A DNA stretch of 64,000 bases from Arcticibacter pallidicorallinus (GCF_003002875.1 NZ_PVTH01000005.1:310001-374000); one strand, 5' to 3'. Numbered from the stretch's first letter, positions 34,724 through 43,712 are shown. The notes: a model not told the origin generated them from the sequence alone. Made by a program: numbers and translations.

Positions 34724-36262
34724 TTACTTCTTAACGATCTTATAGATATCTAATCTCCTGTCTTTGAGATTCCTGACCGCACCAAAGCTGTGCAACTCCT
34801 TTAACAGATCGACATCCACATCAGCAATTAGTGTAGTTTCTGTGTTAGGAGTCGCCTCCGCCTTGATACCATTGCTTGGAAAAGAAAAGTCGGAGGGGGT
34901 AAAGACCGCAGATTGCGCATACTGAATATCCATGTTATGAACCTTCGGCAGGTTCCCCACGCTTCCCGCAATAGCTACGTAACATTCGTTCTCTATAGCA
35001 CGAGCTTGTGCACAGCACCGTACACGGGTGTAACCGTTCTGCGTATCCGTCATAAAGGGAACAAAAAGGATCTGCATGCCTTCTTCTGCCAGCAGCCGGG
35101 GCAACTCGGGGAACTCGACGTCATAACAGATAAGAATACCAATCTTACCGCAGTCCGTATCATAGGTGGTAATCGCATCTCCACCGACCATACCCCATGC
35201 ACTCTGTTCAGACGGCGTCAAATGGATCTTTCGGTACATTTCATAAGAACCATCGCGGCGACAAAGATATCCCACATTCTGCAGCACGCCGTTTTCCAGG
35301 TATGGCATGCTCCCGGTAATGATGTTGATGTTATAGCTGATCGCATACTCCATAAACTTATCCCTCAGCGGAATAGTAAAGTTGGAGATCTCACGCATGG
35401 CCTCTGCTCCTGTTAAATGATTATAAGCCGTCATCAAGGGTGCATTGAACAGCTCAGGGAACAAAATAAAATCGCTTTGATAGTCACTGACTACGTCGAC
35501 AAAAAACTCGATCTGCTCACATAGTGACTCCAGGCTGGGGAACGGTCTCATCTGCCATTGTACCAGGCCTAAGCGGATTATTGATTTTTTGGAATTGATA
35601 TGCGCAGCCTCCTCGTTATAATAAATGTTATTCCATTCTAAAAGCGATGCATATTCCAGTGACTGCGTATCGCCTGGCAGATAACCTTTCAATATTTTCC
35701 TGACGTGAAAATCGTTCGCCAACTGGAATGACAAAGTAGGATCATGAATTTCTTTCCCCTTCACTTTTTCAAGGTAAGCTTTGGGCGTTAATTGGTCTGC
35801 ATAATCTTTGTATTTCGGAATGCGTCCACCAGCTATTATCGCCCGGAGGTTATGCCTTTCGCATATTTCTTTTCGGGCGTCATAAAGTCTTCTCCCAATA
35901 CGCATTCCCCGGAACTCGGGATGCACAAAGAAGTCAATTCCATACAACACATCCCCTTTAGGATTATGAGTTGAGAACGAATAATTTCCGGTAATTTGAG
36001 TGTACGTATGGTTATCGCCGAATTGTTTATAGTTCACAATCAACGACAACGCACATCCCGCAATGGCTCCATTTACCAGAATGCATATCTGACCCTCAGG
36101 AAAGATCTCAACCAGCTTGTTAATGTGCGTTTCACCCCAGAAAGAGGCTCCTTCCCATTCGGCATAGGCTTCCATCATAGATGACTTCAGGCCCAGGTAA
36201 TCATCTTTTGTAAGTGTACGCAGTTCTATTTTGAGGTCTTCGCTCTTTATTTCTTTATCCAT
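34724..36262 (-). CDS. GNAT acetyltransferase fused to a nitrilase-family carbon-nitrogen hydrolase
   Basis: A 512-residue fusion. Residues about 10-175 are a GNAT domain; the acetyl-CoA pyrophosphate loop is FRGMRIGRRL at 117-126. Residues about 228-505 are a complete nitrilase superfamily domain with catalytic Glu270 (FPELF), Lys345 (YRKIHLTP) and Cys379 (ILICYDVEFP). The fusion is known from Bacteroidetes and some Proteobacteria, but its reaction is not established; the two halves could acylate an amine and hydrolyse an amide of the same molecule. It has no signal peptide, so it is cytoplasmic. No operon partner is visible. Confidence 0.9.
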   Translation of the reverse strand: MDKEIKSEDLKIELRTLTKDDYLGLKSSMMEAYAEWEGASFWGETHINKLVEIFPEGQICILVNGAIAGCALSLIVNYKQFGDNHTYTQITGNYSFSTHNPKGDVLYGIDFFVHPEFRGMRIGRRLYDARKEICERHNLRAIIAGGRIPKYKDYADQLTPKAYLEKVKGKEIHDPTLSFQLANDFHVRKILKGYLPGDTQSLEYASLLEWNNIYYNEEAAHINSKKSIIRLGLVQWQMRPFPSLESLCEQIEFFVDVVSDYQSDFILFPELFNAPLMTAYNHLTGAEAMREISNFTIPLRDKFMEYAISYNINIITGSMPYLENGVLQNVGYLCRRDGSYEMYRKIHLTPSEQSAWGMVGGDAITTYDTDCGKIGILICYDVEFPELPRLLAEEGMQILFVPFMTDTQNGYTRVRCCAQARAIENECYVAIAGSVGNLPKVHNMDIQYAQSAVFTPSDFSFPSNGIKAEATPNTETTLIADVDVDLLKELHSFGAVRNLKDRRLDIYKIVKK

Positions 36263-36435
36263 TTGCTTATTATTTCTTCTATCTTAATAACTAACCATTA
36301 TTAATTAGATTTGTGTAAAGATAGTTTTTATAGGAGGATGCTCGCCAAGGTAAACGATAATGAAATCTTTCTAAACCTTCTTCGGGGCGCTTGACAACGT
36401 GATATTAAACCTTTTTCATCAACTAACTAACCGAT

Positions 36436-37710
36436 ATGAATAGCAAAATACTTGCCTTAACCTTTACGATGACCTTTTCCCTACTGAACTGTTTTTCTCA
36501 GGATACAGCAGTTAAACGTCGACTGGCCAACCAATTTGTCAGGAATTATAACACCGATCAGGCGGACAGTCTGTATACGTTATTTTCTGAAGAGGTAAAA
36601 AAGAGCGTTCAGCGCCCAAATGTTCCTGCAATCATTAGCCAGTTGAAGGGTCAATTGGGAAAGTTGGTCAACACTGAATTCTTCAAATCAGATAAAGGTA
36701 TCACTACCTATATCGGCGTCTTCGAAAAGTCAGGTCCTGTATTGTATCTGAATTTCGATGGCAGTGACCATTTAGTCGGCTTCTTTATCAACGCTGATCA
36801 ACGTCAGAAGACGACATTAAAAGAGGGGGAACAGGAAGTAAACGTCAAGACAGCCACTTCGGCGCTGAAAGGAACCCTCTCCGTCCCCAGTACGTCGGAT
36901 AAGATGCCGGTTTTGTTATTAATCGCGGGATCCGGACCGACTGACAGAAACGGAAATTCCGCGTTGATTAACGGTAAACCCGATTATTTTCTGAAGATAA
37001 GTGATGAATTAAGATCAAAAAACATTGCTGTATTGCGGTATGACAAGCGGGGAATCGGCCAGAGCACAAATTCAAAGACCGAGGCTGAATCTACTTTTGA
37101 CGACATGGTTGCTGATGCGGCAGCAATAATCAGGTTCCTGAAGAGCGATGTCCGCTTCTCAAAAATTATTGTTGGTGGTCACAGTGAAGGATCTCTGATA
37201 GGCATCCTGGCCAGCCAGCAGGAGAATGTGGATGGCTTCATATCATTGGCAGGAGTAGGTGTTCCGGCCGATGTTGCTATGAAATTGCAGTTTAAAGAGG
37301 CGCTATCGCCAAACGACTATCGTATGGCCCTTTCCGTTTTAGACACCATTAAAGCAGGATTACCATTACAGCAAACGCTTAAGACAGGTTTCGAAGGCCT
37401 CTTTAGACCATCCGTCCAGCCTTACCTGCGTTCCTGGATGAAGCACGATCCTCGGGCTGAAATTTCAAAGCTTAAGGTTCCTGTACTGATCGTGCAGGGA
37501 ACTAACGATATTCAGGTAAGTATAGATGATGCAAAGCAATTAGGAAAAGCGCAGCCGAAGGCCAAACTTGTCACTATAGACGGAATGAGTCATATTTTAA
37601 AAGAGGCACCTTCCGACAGGCAGCTCAACGCTGCGACCTATAGCAATAATGACTTGGGACTGCACCCTAAGATTATTTCAACATTAACCAGCTTTATTCA
37701 AAGCATTTAG
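36436..37710 (+). CDS. Secreted alpha/beta hydrolase with N-terminal DUF3887 domain
   Basis: A 424-residue protein with a signal peptide (ILALTFTMTFSLLNCFS). Residues about 25-125 form a DUF3887-like domain of the NTF2 fold type, seen in many Bacteroidetes secreted hydrolases. The C-terminal alpha/beta hydrolase has LLIAGSGPTDRNGN as its oxyanion region, nucleophile in GGHSEGSLIG, acid in VQGTNDIQV and histidine in GMSHILKEA. It resembles the YqhD-like/BAAT-type esterases of the S9 branch. The substrate is unknown. It stands alone between divergent and convergent neighbours. Confidence 0.85.
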   Translation: MNSKILALTFTMTFSLLNCFSQDTAVKRRLANQFVRNYNTDQADSLYTLFSEEVKKSVQRPNVPAIISQLKGQLGKLVNTEFFKSDKGITTYIGVFEKSGPVLYLNFDGSDHLVGFFINADQRQKTTLKEGEQEVNVKTATSALKGTLSVPSTSDKMPVLLLIAGSGPTDRNGNSALINGKPDYFLKISDELRSKNIAVLRYDKRGIGQSTNSKTEAESTFDDMVADAAAIIRFLKSDVRFSKIIVGGHSEGSLIGILASQQENVDGFISLAGVGVPADVAMKLQFKEALSPNDYRMALSVLDTIKAGLPLQQTLKTGFEGLFRPSVQPYLRSWMKHDPRAEISKLKVPVLIVQGTNDIQVSIDDAKQLGKAQPKAKLVTIDGMSHILKEAPSDRQLNAATYSNNDLGLHPKIISTLTSFIQSI

Positions 37711-37835
37711 TCCAGCATCCACAACCGGCAACCTCCTCTACTTTTCTTCTCTGCAGCCGAGCAGTCTATCTTGGGTTTTTTGAGATCTGTCTTTCAATTT
37801 GATGTCTTTCTCGATTTTCACAGCCCCGTAATCAC

Positions 37836-38723
37836 CTAATTTTTAATCAGCAGCTTCCTGAAGGCGATGCTGTCACCGTTAAAAACATTAAAGTCAACGG
37901 CATGGTTGATCCCGTTAACCTTACCTCTATCAGAATGCTGCCAGAAATGCCACTCACTTGGCTTTCTCACCCGAAGCTCCTCCTTATGATAATGAGCTAG
38001 CCATAATACATGATCGTCGAAATGCCCTTGCAAATAGTCATGGTAGAAACTAAGTCCGGAGTATATTATGGGCTTTACTTTCGTCTTCGCCTGTATATGT
38101 TCGATGAAGGTTTTTAGTTCCTTACGCATTACCATCGGATCTTTTCCATCGAGCGTTTCTACATCTACCACAAGGGGCAGATCACCCCGCTCTACTCCAG
38201 CCGTCTGAAGGAAGAAACGGGCCTGCTGCTTTCCGCTTTTCTTCGGCCTGAAATAATGGTAAGCGCCGCATACAATTCCAGTCTTTGCGGCTTCACGCCA
38301 GTTCCTCTTAAAGTATGGATCTACTGTTAAGGTTCCTTCTGTTGCTTTAATGAAAGCAAAGGTAATGCATACATCCCCGTCCTTCATGTCCCTTACCTGA
38401 TGCCAGTCTATTTGTCCCTGCGCATAGGAGACATCAATGCCATGTATCGCATAGCTCTTCGGAATCTTTATTCCAAACTTAGAATAATGACGATATAATG
38501 GGTCTTCGCCTAGGTCTTTCATCCACTGCCAGGAGGAGGTAAACGTCTTTAAGACATAGCCGTAATAGAAGGGGGAAAGCATAATCAGAACGAGAGCAGC
38601 GATGACCAGCTTCACCGCAAGCGGCCATCTGGTTGTTTGTTTCTTTCTTCCTTTGGATCTGCGGCTTCCTTTCCCTTTCTGGACAGGGCGTTTCTTTGGC
38701 GATATATTTGATCTCGGTGGCAC
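37836..38723 (-). CDS. Membrane-anchored GH25 lysozyme
   Basis: A 295-residue protein: a short, strongly basic cytoplasmic tail (about residues 1-33), one membrane segment (about 34-56, WPLAVKLVIAALVLIMLSPF), then a GH25 muramidase domain from about residue 95. GH25 residues are visible in HGIDVSYAQGQIDW, AFIKATEG, and the catalytic Asp-x-Glu in PLVVDVETLD, with WQHSD near the end. It would cut peptidoglycan between MurNAc and GlcNAc from the periplasmic side. The start is a GTG; a perfect -7 box (38729-38736) sits only 5 bases upstream, so the transcript may be leaderless or the true start may differ. Confidence 0.88.
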   Translation of the reverse strand: MPPRSNISPKKRPVQKGKGSRRSKGRKKQTTRWPLAVKLVIAALVLIMLSPFYYGYVLKTFTSSWQWMKDLGEDPLYRHYSKFGIKIPKSYAIHGIDVSYAQGQIDWHQVRDMKDGDVCITFAFIKATEGTLTVDPYFKRNWREAAKTGIVCGAYHYFRPKKSGKQQARFFLQTAGVERGDLPLVVDVETLDGKDPMVMRKELKTFIEHIQAKTKVKPIIYSGLSFYHDYLQGHFDDHVLWLAHYHKEELRVRKPSEWHFWQHSDRGKVNGINHAVDFNVFNGDSIAFRKLLIKN

Positions 38724-38728
38724 GTCTG

Positions 38729-38736
38729 CAAATGTA
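38729..38736 (-). promoter_or_regulatory. -7 box upstream of the GH25 gene
   Basis: The minus strand reads TACATTTG, a perfect TAnnTTTG match, ending 5 bases before the GTG start. No -33 TTG was found at the normal spacing, so it may be fortuitous. Confidence 0.35.
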
Positions 38737-38824
38737 AAAAAGATGGCGACTACGAATTACCTAAACCAAAAAATAGCTTCCTGCTTTTCTATCACCCTCT
38801 TGCATATTTGATTTTATTTATTTT

Positions 38825-38841
38825 ACTTTGAATAACAAAGT
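38825..38841 (+). promoter_or_regulatory. Operator 1 of the creD locus
   Basis: ACTTTG-AATAA-CAAAGT is a perfect 6-bp inverted repeat with a 5-base spacer, followed by ACTTTA, and ends 6 bases before the membrane protein start. The same element lies upstream of creD. The left half carries TTTG of a -7-like box, so binding would block transcription. The winged-helix regulator in this operon is the likely ligand. Confidence 0.65.
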
Positions 38842-38847
38842 ACTTTA

Positions 38848-39468
38848 ATGAAAGAAGAAAGCGTCTATTCCGAACTGTCATCCATAAGGTCTCTAATGGA
38901 GCGGTCGTCCAAATTCATCTCCTTAAGTGGATTATCAGGTGTAATGGCGGGTGTCTATGCCTTGGCAGGGGCATTCTTCGCTCAAAGTCTTATTCAGCAA
39001 CAAGAAAAAAGCACCGGTGATGGAGGAGAGTATGCTATACATTCGAGCATTGTCCCCCAGCTTACGCTAATGGCCATAGCCGTTCTTCTGCTCTCGATTA
39101 CAACGTGTGTTATTCTCTCCCTACGCCAGTCCAGAAAAAAGGGCGAGGCAAGCTGGACTAAGGGCAGCCAAAGATTGCTTACGAGTATTTCCGTACCGCT
39201 TGTAACGGGTGGTATCTTCGTGGCAATCTTACTTTTGAGGGCGGAATTCTGGCTTATTATCCCTTCTTGTCTGATATTTTATGGGCTGGCCTTGGTATCG
39301 GGCAGTCATTATACGTTCTCAGATGTCAAATGGCTCGGTTTCTTGGAGATCGTGCTTGGCTTGAGCTGCGCCTTGTTCCCTGGATCTGGCTTGCTCTTTT
39401 GGGTCATAGGCTTTGGGGTTCTTCATATTCTTTATGGTTTCATTATGCACTTCAAATACAAACAGTGA
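38848..39468 (+). CDS. Polytopic membrane protein of the creD regulator operon
   Basis: A 206-residue protein with about six membrane segments (near residues 23-45, 68-92, 112-132, 133-152, 162-178 and 180-198) and short loops. No catalytic motif is seen. It overlaps the start of the regulator gene by four bases (GTGA), and its promoter region carries the same operator as creD. Homologues with this arrangement are common beside PF13601-type regulators in Bacteroidetes. Its role is unknown; it may be a membrane sensor or a target in envelope homeostasis. Confidence 0.8.
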   Translation: MKEESVYSELSSIRSLMERSSKFISLSGLSGVMAGVYALAGAFFAQSLIQQQEKSTGDGGEYAIHSSIVPQLTLMAIAVLLLSITTCVILSLRQSRKKGEASWTKGSQRLLTSISVPLVTGGIFVAILLLRAEFWLIIPSCLIFYGLALVSGSHYTFSDVKWLGFLEIVLGLSCALFPGSGLLFWVIGFGVLHILYGFIMHFKYKQ

Positions 39469-39767
39469 AGATATCTCTGGAACAATTTGATAAGGCCTTT
39501 GAAAACAGGTTAAGACTACAGATAATGAGTGTATTGGTAGCTAATGAAAGTTATGATTTCAATTCACTTAAAGAACTGCTGGGTGCTACCGACGGAAACC
39601 TGGCCTCTCATATCAAAGCCCTTGAAAAAGAAGGCTACATAACGGTGATGAAGAGCTTCGTAGGACGTAAGCCAAACACACAGTATGTTGTTTCAAAAAA
39701 CGGACGAGAAGCTTTTATCAAGCATCTTGAAGCCCTGGAAAATTTAATTAAAAATCAGAAGACCTAA
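39465..39767 (+). CDS. Winged-helix transcriptional regulator (HTH_34/ArsR-like)
   Basis: A 100-residue regulator that fills one winged helix-turn-helix. The recognition region is FNSLKELLGATDGNLASHIKAL and the wing follows in VMKSFVGRKPNTQYVVS, the pattern of the PF13601 (HTH_34) family. The start is the GTG at 39465 overlapping the previous stop; upstream in-frame codons lie inside the membrane protein gene and give no family match. It probably represses its own operon and creD through the two ACTTTG-N5-CAAAGT sites. Confidence 0.85.
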   Translation: MKISLEQFDKAFENRLRLQIMSVLVANESYDFNSLKELLGATDGNLASHIKALEKEGYITVMKSFVGRKPNTQYVVSKNGREAFIKHLEALENLIKNQKT

Positions 39768-39784
39768 TATTTTTTTATAGATAC

Positions 39785-39801
39785 ACTTTGAACTACAAAG
39801 T
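39785..39801 (+). promoter_or_regulatory. Operator 2, upstream of creD
   Basis: ACTTTG-AACTA-CAAAGT is a perfect inverted repeat with the same spacer length as operator 1; over 24 bases the two sites differ at only two positions. It ends 17 bases before the creD ATG. Confidence 0.65.
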
Positions 39802-39818
39802 ACTTTATTCTTATAACC

Positions 39819-41237
39819 ATGGAAAGTAATCACTTAAAACCAAGCGGAATCGTCAACTGGATCGGAGATTCGGTTCTTTTCAAACTCGCCATTATCGGAT
39901 TTCTCACCCTCCTGCTTCTCATTCCTTCAGAATGGATTCAGAGTCTGATCAGAGAGCGCCAAAATCGCCAGGAAGAAGTCCTTAAAGACATCTCAGATAA
40001 ATGGTCATCAAGTCAGCTATTGCAGGGGCCTGTTATGATTCTCCCCTACCGTATTACCAGACAGATCACCGATGCATCGGGAAAAATTTCTCGCGAAGAC
40101 GCAATAACAAACGTCTATATTCTCCCAGACAAGCTCAACATCAGCAGCCACATTGAGCCTGAAATCAGACATCGGGGTATATTCGACGCGGTAGTTTACA
40201 ACGCAAAGATGAGTGTATCCGGAAACTTCACTCCTCTTGAATTAGAAAAATCGGGTATCAGTCCCGAGAAGATACTATGGGATAAAGCTAAAGTCGTAAT
40301 CGGTTTAAGCGATCTCAAAGGACTGAAAAACAACCCAACTATTCAGCTCGACAATCGCCAGTACGCTGTTGAACCCGACTTTACTAGTCTTGACTTGTTC
40401 ACGAATAACCTGATCATTTTACCAGATCTGAGCAAAGAACGAAATACGGCTCTGGCTTTTAGCTTCAACCTCGACTTGCGGGGAAGCACAGAGCTTAATT
40501 TCTTACACCTCGGAAAGAGCACCGACGTGACTGTTAAAAGTTCATGGGCTGATCCTAGTTTCACGGGGCGTTACCTGCCTGAGGATCCCAAAATTGATCA
40601 GAGAGGCTTCAGCGCCCAGTGGAAAATTCCGTTTTTTAACCGGCCTTATCCTCAACAGTGGATAGCGGACAACACCAGTCTTCATACCAGCACTGAGCCT
40701 GAAGCAGTACATCCCCCAACAGAAAATGTTGATCAGGGGCGGAAATTGGAGGAAACCGTCTTCGGAGTTAAGTTTTTACTCCCGATTGATCAGTATCAAA
40801 AGACCATGCGAACAGCGAAATACTCATTCTTGATTATTCTCCTAACATTTTTATCATTATTCTTCACTGAACTTCTTTACAAGAAAAAGGTACATATCTT
40901 GCAGTATGTTTTAATAGGAGCTGCGATGACGATCTACTATACCTTATTACTGGCTTTCAGTGAAAGGATCGGATTTAATGGTGCTTATCTATTAGCGTCT
41001 GTATCGACGGTTCTACTAATAAGCACGTTTATCGCGATGCTCTTAAAAAGCAGAAAGCCGGTCTTGATCTTCGGAACAATCTTAACGACCTTTTACATTT
41101 TCATCTTCGTCATCATTCAATTACAAGACTATGCATTGATATTCGGAAGCGTCGGCTTATTCTTAACTGTTGCTGTTATGATGTTCCTATCAGCTAAAAT
41201 GGACTGGAACCGACAGCCCTTAACAGAAGAACAATAA
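39819..41237 (+). CDS. creD: CreD family inner membrane protein
   Basis: A 472-residue member of the CreD family (COG4452). It has one N-terminal membrane segment (about residues 23-40, LFKLAIIGFLTLLLLIPSEW), a large periplasmic beta-rich domain (about 60-325) and a cluster of five or six helices at the C terminus. QGPVMILPYRI and FGVKFLLPIDQYQKTMRTAKY are family signatures. CreD is linked to envelope integrity and, in enterobacteria, belongs to the CreBC regulon; its biochemical role is unknown. Here control by CreBC is replaced by a small winged-helix protein, as is usual in Bacteroidetes. Confidence 0.9.
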   Translation: MESNHLKPSGIVNWIGDSVLFKLAIIGFLTLLLLIPSEWIQSLIRERQNRQEEVLKDISDKWSSSQLLQGPVMILPYRITRQITDASGKISREDAITNVYILPDKLNISSHIEPEIRHRGIFDAVVYNAKMSVSGNFTPLELEKSGISPEKILWDKAKVVIGLSDLKGLKNNPTIQLDNRQYAVEPDFTSLDLFTNNLIILPDLSKERNTALAFSFNLDLRGSTELNFLHLGKSTDVTVKSSWADPSFTGRYLPEDPKIDQRGFSAQWKIPFFNRPYPQQWIADNTSLHTSTEPEAVHPPTENVDQGRKLEETVFGVKFLLPIDQYQKTMRTAKYSFLIILLTFLSLFFTELLYKKKVHILQYVLIGAAMTIYYTLLLAFSERIGFNGAYLLASVSTVLLISTFIAMLLKSRKPVLIFGTILTTFYIFIFVIIQLQDYALIFGSVGLFLTVAVMMFLSAKMDWNRQPLTEEQ

Positions 41238-41378
41238 ATCCACCAAAATAGCTAAGGAAGATTTCGAACAACTTCCTTAGCTTCCTGCAAGTCATGAGCT
41301 ATTAGCAGCTTAAAGACGTTATCTTGACCCGCTTTTAAAAAACTTATGGAATTTCTTCCATGGCGACATCTCTGAACT

Positions 41379-41678
41379 ATGAAGACAAACTTTTACATTA
41401 TTTTCTTTATAGTGTCTATTTGGTGTCCAAAGGAATTGTATTCCCAAAAAAGTCGGCTATCCGGTCTGGAGCATCCCCTCCCGCTTGAAATCAAACTTGA
41501 CTCCTTGCATAGGAAACAAGTCAAAGTAATGAAGACAGGAACTATACTTCCAATTTACCCTTCAAAAATGCCCGTATTACGAGTGTCGGGGAACTCGAGA
41601 ATTCTAATCGCCAAAATCGACTCCGTCTCGGCAAATCATTATAAAATGCCGGTTATGAAGATTGATATGCCAGACTAA
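41379..41678 (+). CDS. Small secreted hypothetical protein
   Basis: A 99-residue protein with a signal peptide (FYIIFFIVSIWCPKELYSQ). The mature part is basic, with no cysteine and two similar segments, VKVMKTGTILPIYPSKMPVL and HYKMPVMKIDMPD, that suggest short beta strands. No family was recognised. It has a small hairpin (GCAGGC/GCCTGC, 41694-41710) after its end, which also lies behind the convergent small peptide. Confidence 0.6.
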   Translation: MKTNFYIIFFIVSIWCPKELYSQKSRLSGLEHPLPLEIKLDSLHRKQVKVMKTGTILPIYPSKMPVLRVSGNSRILIAKIDSVSANHYKMPVMKIDMPD

Positions 41679-41713
41679 GTTTTTGATAGAGAAGCAGGCG
41701 GTTTGCCTGCACG

Positions 41714-41833
41714 CTAATTACATTGTCCGAGTAGCATGTAAATCACTACAAAAATGGCTATAGTTGATAAACATCCGCCACCTAATTTCTTGGCGCCATA
41801 CCCGGCGATTAATGTTTTGAAGAATCCATTCAT
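41714..41833 (-). CDS. 39-residue membrane peptide
   Basis: The minus strand encodes 39 residues from an ATG at 41833: a short amphipathic start (MNGFFKTLIAGYGAKKLGGG), one cysteine, then a single membrane segment (STIAIFVVIYMLLG) and QCN. The tight composition and AAAG-type purine stretch just upstream support a real gene, and peptides of this shape occur widely in Bacteroidetes. Its role is unknown. It is divergent from the SGNH hydrolase gene. Confidence 0.6.
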   Translation of the reverse strand: MNGFFKTLIAGYGAKKLGGGCLSTIAIFVVIYMLLGQCN

Positions 41834-41924
41834 GTCTTTCAGTTTTTTAGGTTAACATGAAATCACCTTCAAAGTTTGGTTGCTTGAACATGGAAAGCTA
41901 AATTCGTCTGAAAACCTAACGTTC

Positions 41925-42665
41925 ATGAGCATCAACAGAAGAAACTTTCTCAAAGCATCTGCAGTCCTTGGCTCTGCATCTTTTATCGGCTTAGAAGCAT
42001 CTGCAGAAAATAACTCCAAAGCACCGACCTGGCCCAAAGAAACAAAGGTCCTCTTTCAGGGCGATTCAATCACGGATGGTGGAAGAAGTAGAAACAAAGA
42101 CTGGAATCATGTTATGGGTCATGGTTACGCCTATATCGTGGCAAGCCGTTTAGGATATGAAAAACCAGACATGAACTATCATTTCTTCAACCGCGGAATT
42201 AGCGGAAATACTGTTCCTGACCTCATCACCAGATGGCAAACTGACACTGTGGACCTTTCGCCGGATATTCTGAGCATTCTGGTTGGTGTCAATGATACCA
42301 GTGCTGAGATTGAGGGCAAAGCCGGGTTTTCGGCCAGCTCTTATGCTACTGGCTTTAGAAAACTGCTCTCAGAAACGAAAAACAAACTTCCGCAAACCCG
42401 ACTAATCATAGGGGAACCCTTTATACTCCCTGTTGGAAAGATCAAAGCAAACTGGAATAAATGGAATGAAAAAATCTCCGAACGCCAGGAACTAGCTAAG
42501 AACCTTGCGAGGGAATTTGATGCAACTTTTATCCCTTTTCAAGCTCATTTTAATGATGCAGCCAAAAAAGCGCCTTCCGAATATTGGATATGGGATGGTG
42601 TCCACCCCATGCCAGCCGGTCACGAACTAATGGCGAGAAAATGGATGGAAGCAGCAATATTATAA
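41925..42665 (+). CDS. SGNH/GDSL hydrolase with Tat signal
   Basis: A 246-residue esterase. The ATG at 41925 is chosen because a twin-arginine signal follows (SINRRNFLKASAVLGSASF, cut near ASA), so it is exported folded. The SGNH blocks are clear: nucleophile Ser in FQGDSITDGG, Gly in NRGISGNTV, Asn in LVGVNDTS and the Asp-x-x-His pair in WDGVHPMPAGH. Members of this branch often act as acetylesterases on plant polysaccharides (rhamnogalacturonan or xylan), which suits the other carbohydrate enzymes nearby, but the substrate is inferred. Confidence 0.87.
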   Translation: MSINRRNFLKASAVLGSASFIGLEASAENNSKAPTWPKETKVLFQGDSITDGGRSRNKDWNHVMGHGYAYIVASRLGYEKPDMNYHFFNRGISGNTVPDLITRWQTDTVDLSPDILSILVGVNDTSAEIEGKAGFSASSYATGFRKLLSETKNKLPQTRLIIGEPFILPVGKIKANWNKWNEKISERQELAKNLAREFDATFIPFQAHFNDAAKKAPSEYWIWDGVHPMPAGHELMARKWMEAAIL

Positions 42666-42756
42666 TCTGACTCTCAGACACTTAGCGCCCACGCCTAAAC
42701 ATTTAACCTCCTATACCAGTTAATACGTTAGTGTTTAACATTTTAAGGTAAAGTAT

Positions 42757-43620
42757 ATGAAAACTCGAATATCCATTATAGCGGTACTGGTTATCTCAGT
42801 AGCGCTTCAAGGATGCGTAAGCAACAAAAAATATAATAGCTTGCAAAGCAGCTATAATAAGCTTGAAAGTGATACCCGGGAAGTCCGTCAAAAGTATTTG
42901 CTCACAGAAAGAAACCTGGCTGTCGCCGGGAATAGAGTAAAAAGCCTGGAGGAGCAATTGGCTTCTGAAAAAGCCAATCTCAGGTCCTTACAAGATGCGC
43001 TCAATAAGTGTTTAAATTCCAGCAACCAGGGTAATGTGAACATTTCCAAGCTCGTCGACGAGATTAACAGCTCTAACAAGTACATTCAGCAGCTGGTAAA
43101 TACCAAAAACAAGAGCGACTCTTTGAATCTGGTGCTAACGAACAATCTGACAAGATCATTAAGTCAGCAAGAGATGAAGGATGTAAATGTACAAGTACTG
43201 AAAGGTGTCGTTTATATATCACTATCCGACAATATGTTGTATAAGTCTGGAAGCTATGAGATATCCAGCACCGCTGGTGAAACACTCGGCAAAATTGCGA
43301 AGATTATCAAGGATTATAACAACTACGATGTATTGATTGAGGGTAACACCGATAACGTGCCCATCTCTCAGCCTAATATCCGCAACAACTGGGATCTTAG
43401 TGCGCTCAGAGCATCATCGGTTGTACAAGCCTTACAAAGAAATTACGGAGTTGACCCGAAACGTCTGACTGCAGGCGGTCGCGGAGAACACAACCCGATC
43501 GCTGACAATAATACCAATGAGGGTAAAGCCAAAAACAGACGTACCCAGATTATCATCACTCCTAAGCTGGATCAGTTTATGGAGCTGATAGGAAAAGCAC
43601 CTGATCAACAGGCTGACTAA
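42757..43620 (+). CDS. OmpA-family lipoprotein with coiled coil
   Basis: A 287-residue lipoprotein (lipobox ALQGC, Cys20). Residues about 25-130 form a long coiled coil with heptads, and residues about 150-270 are an OmpA-like peptidoglycan-binding domain: DVLIEGNTDNVPIS, NWDLSALRASSVVQAL and RGEHNPIADN ending in NRRTQIII. It would tether the outer membrane to peptidoglycan. The arrangement resembles MotB-like and Pal-like proteins of Bacteroidetes. It is monocistronic with a strong hairpin after it. Confidence 0.9.
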   Translation: MKTRISIIAVLVISVALQGCVSNKKYNSLQSSYNKLESDTREVRQKYLLTERNLAVAGNRVKSLEEQLASEKANLRSLQDALNKCLNSSNQGNVNISKLVDEINSSNKYIQQLVNTKNKSDSLNLVLTNNLTRSLSQQEMKDVNVQVLKGVVYISLSDNMLYKSGSYEISSTAGETLGKIAKIIKDYNNYDVLIEGNTDNVPISQPNIRNNWDLSALRASSVVQALQRNYGVDPKRLTAGGRGEHNPIADNNTNEGKAKNRRTQIIITPKLDQFMELIGKAPDQQAD

Positions 43621-43621
43621 C

Positions 43622-43659
43622 AGCTATTCCGGCGGAGACTCAACTCCGCCGGAATAGCT
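43622..43659 (+). terminator. Hairpin after the OmpA lipoprotein gene
   Basis: A perfect 15-bp stem (43622-43636 and 43645-43659, AGCTATTCCGGCGGA) with an 8-base loop begins one base after the stop codon. The T tract is poor (ATTCTATCC), so it may work as an RNA stabiliser as well as a terminator. Confidence 0.75.
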
Positions 43660-43712
43660 ATTCTATCCTGAGAAATTCGCATCCCAAACGGGCACAATAC
43701 TGCAGGAACGCA

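Noticed and set aside
37711-37835. Short minus-strand frame just after the GH25 gene (charged, ends DRLLGCREEK)
   Set aside because: Only about 33 codons without a good start; could be a relic of a longer tail but cannot be supported.
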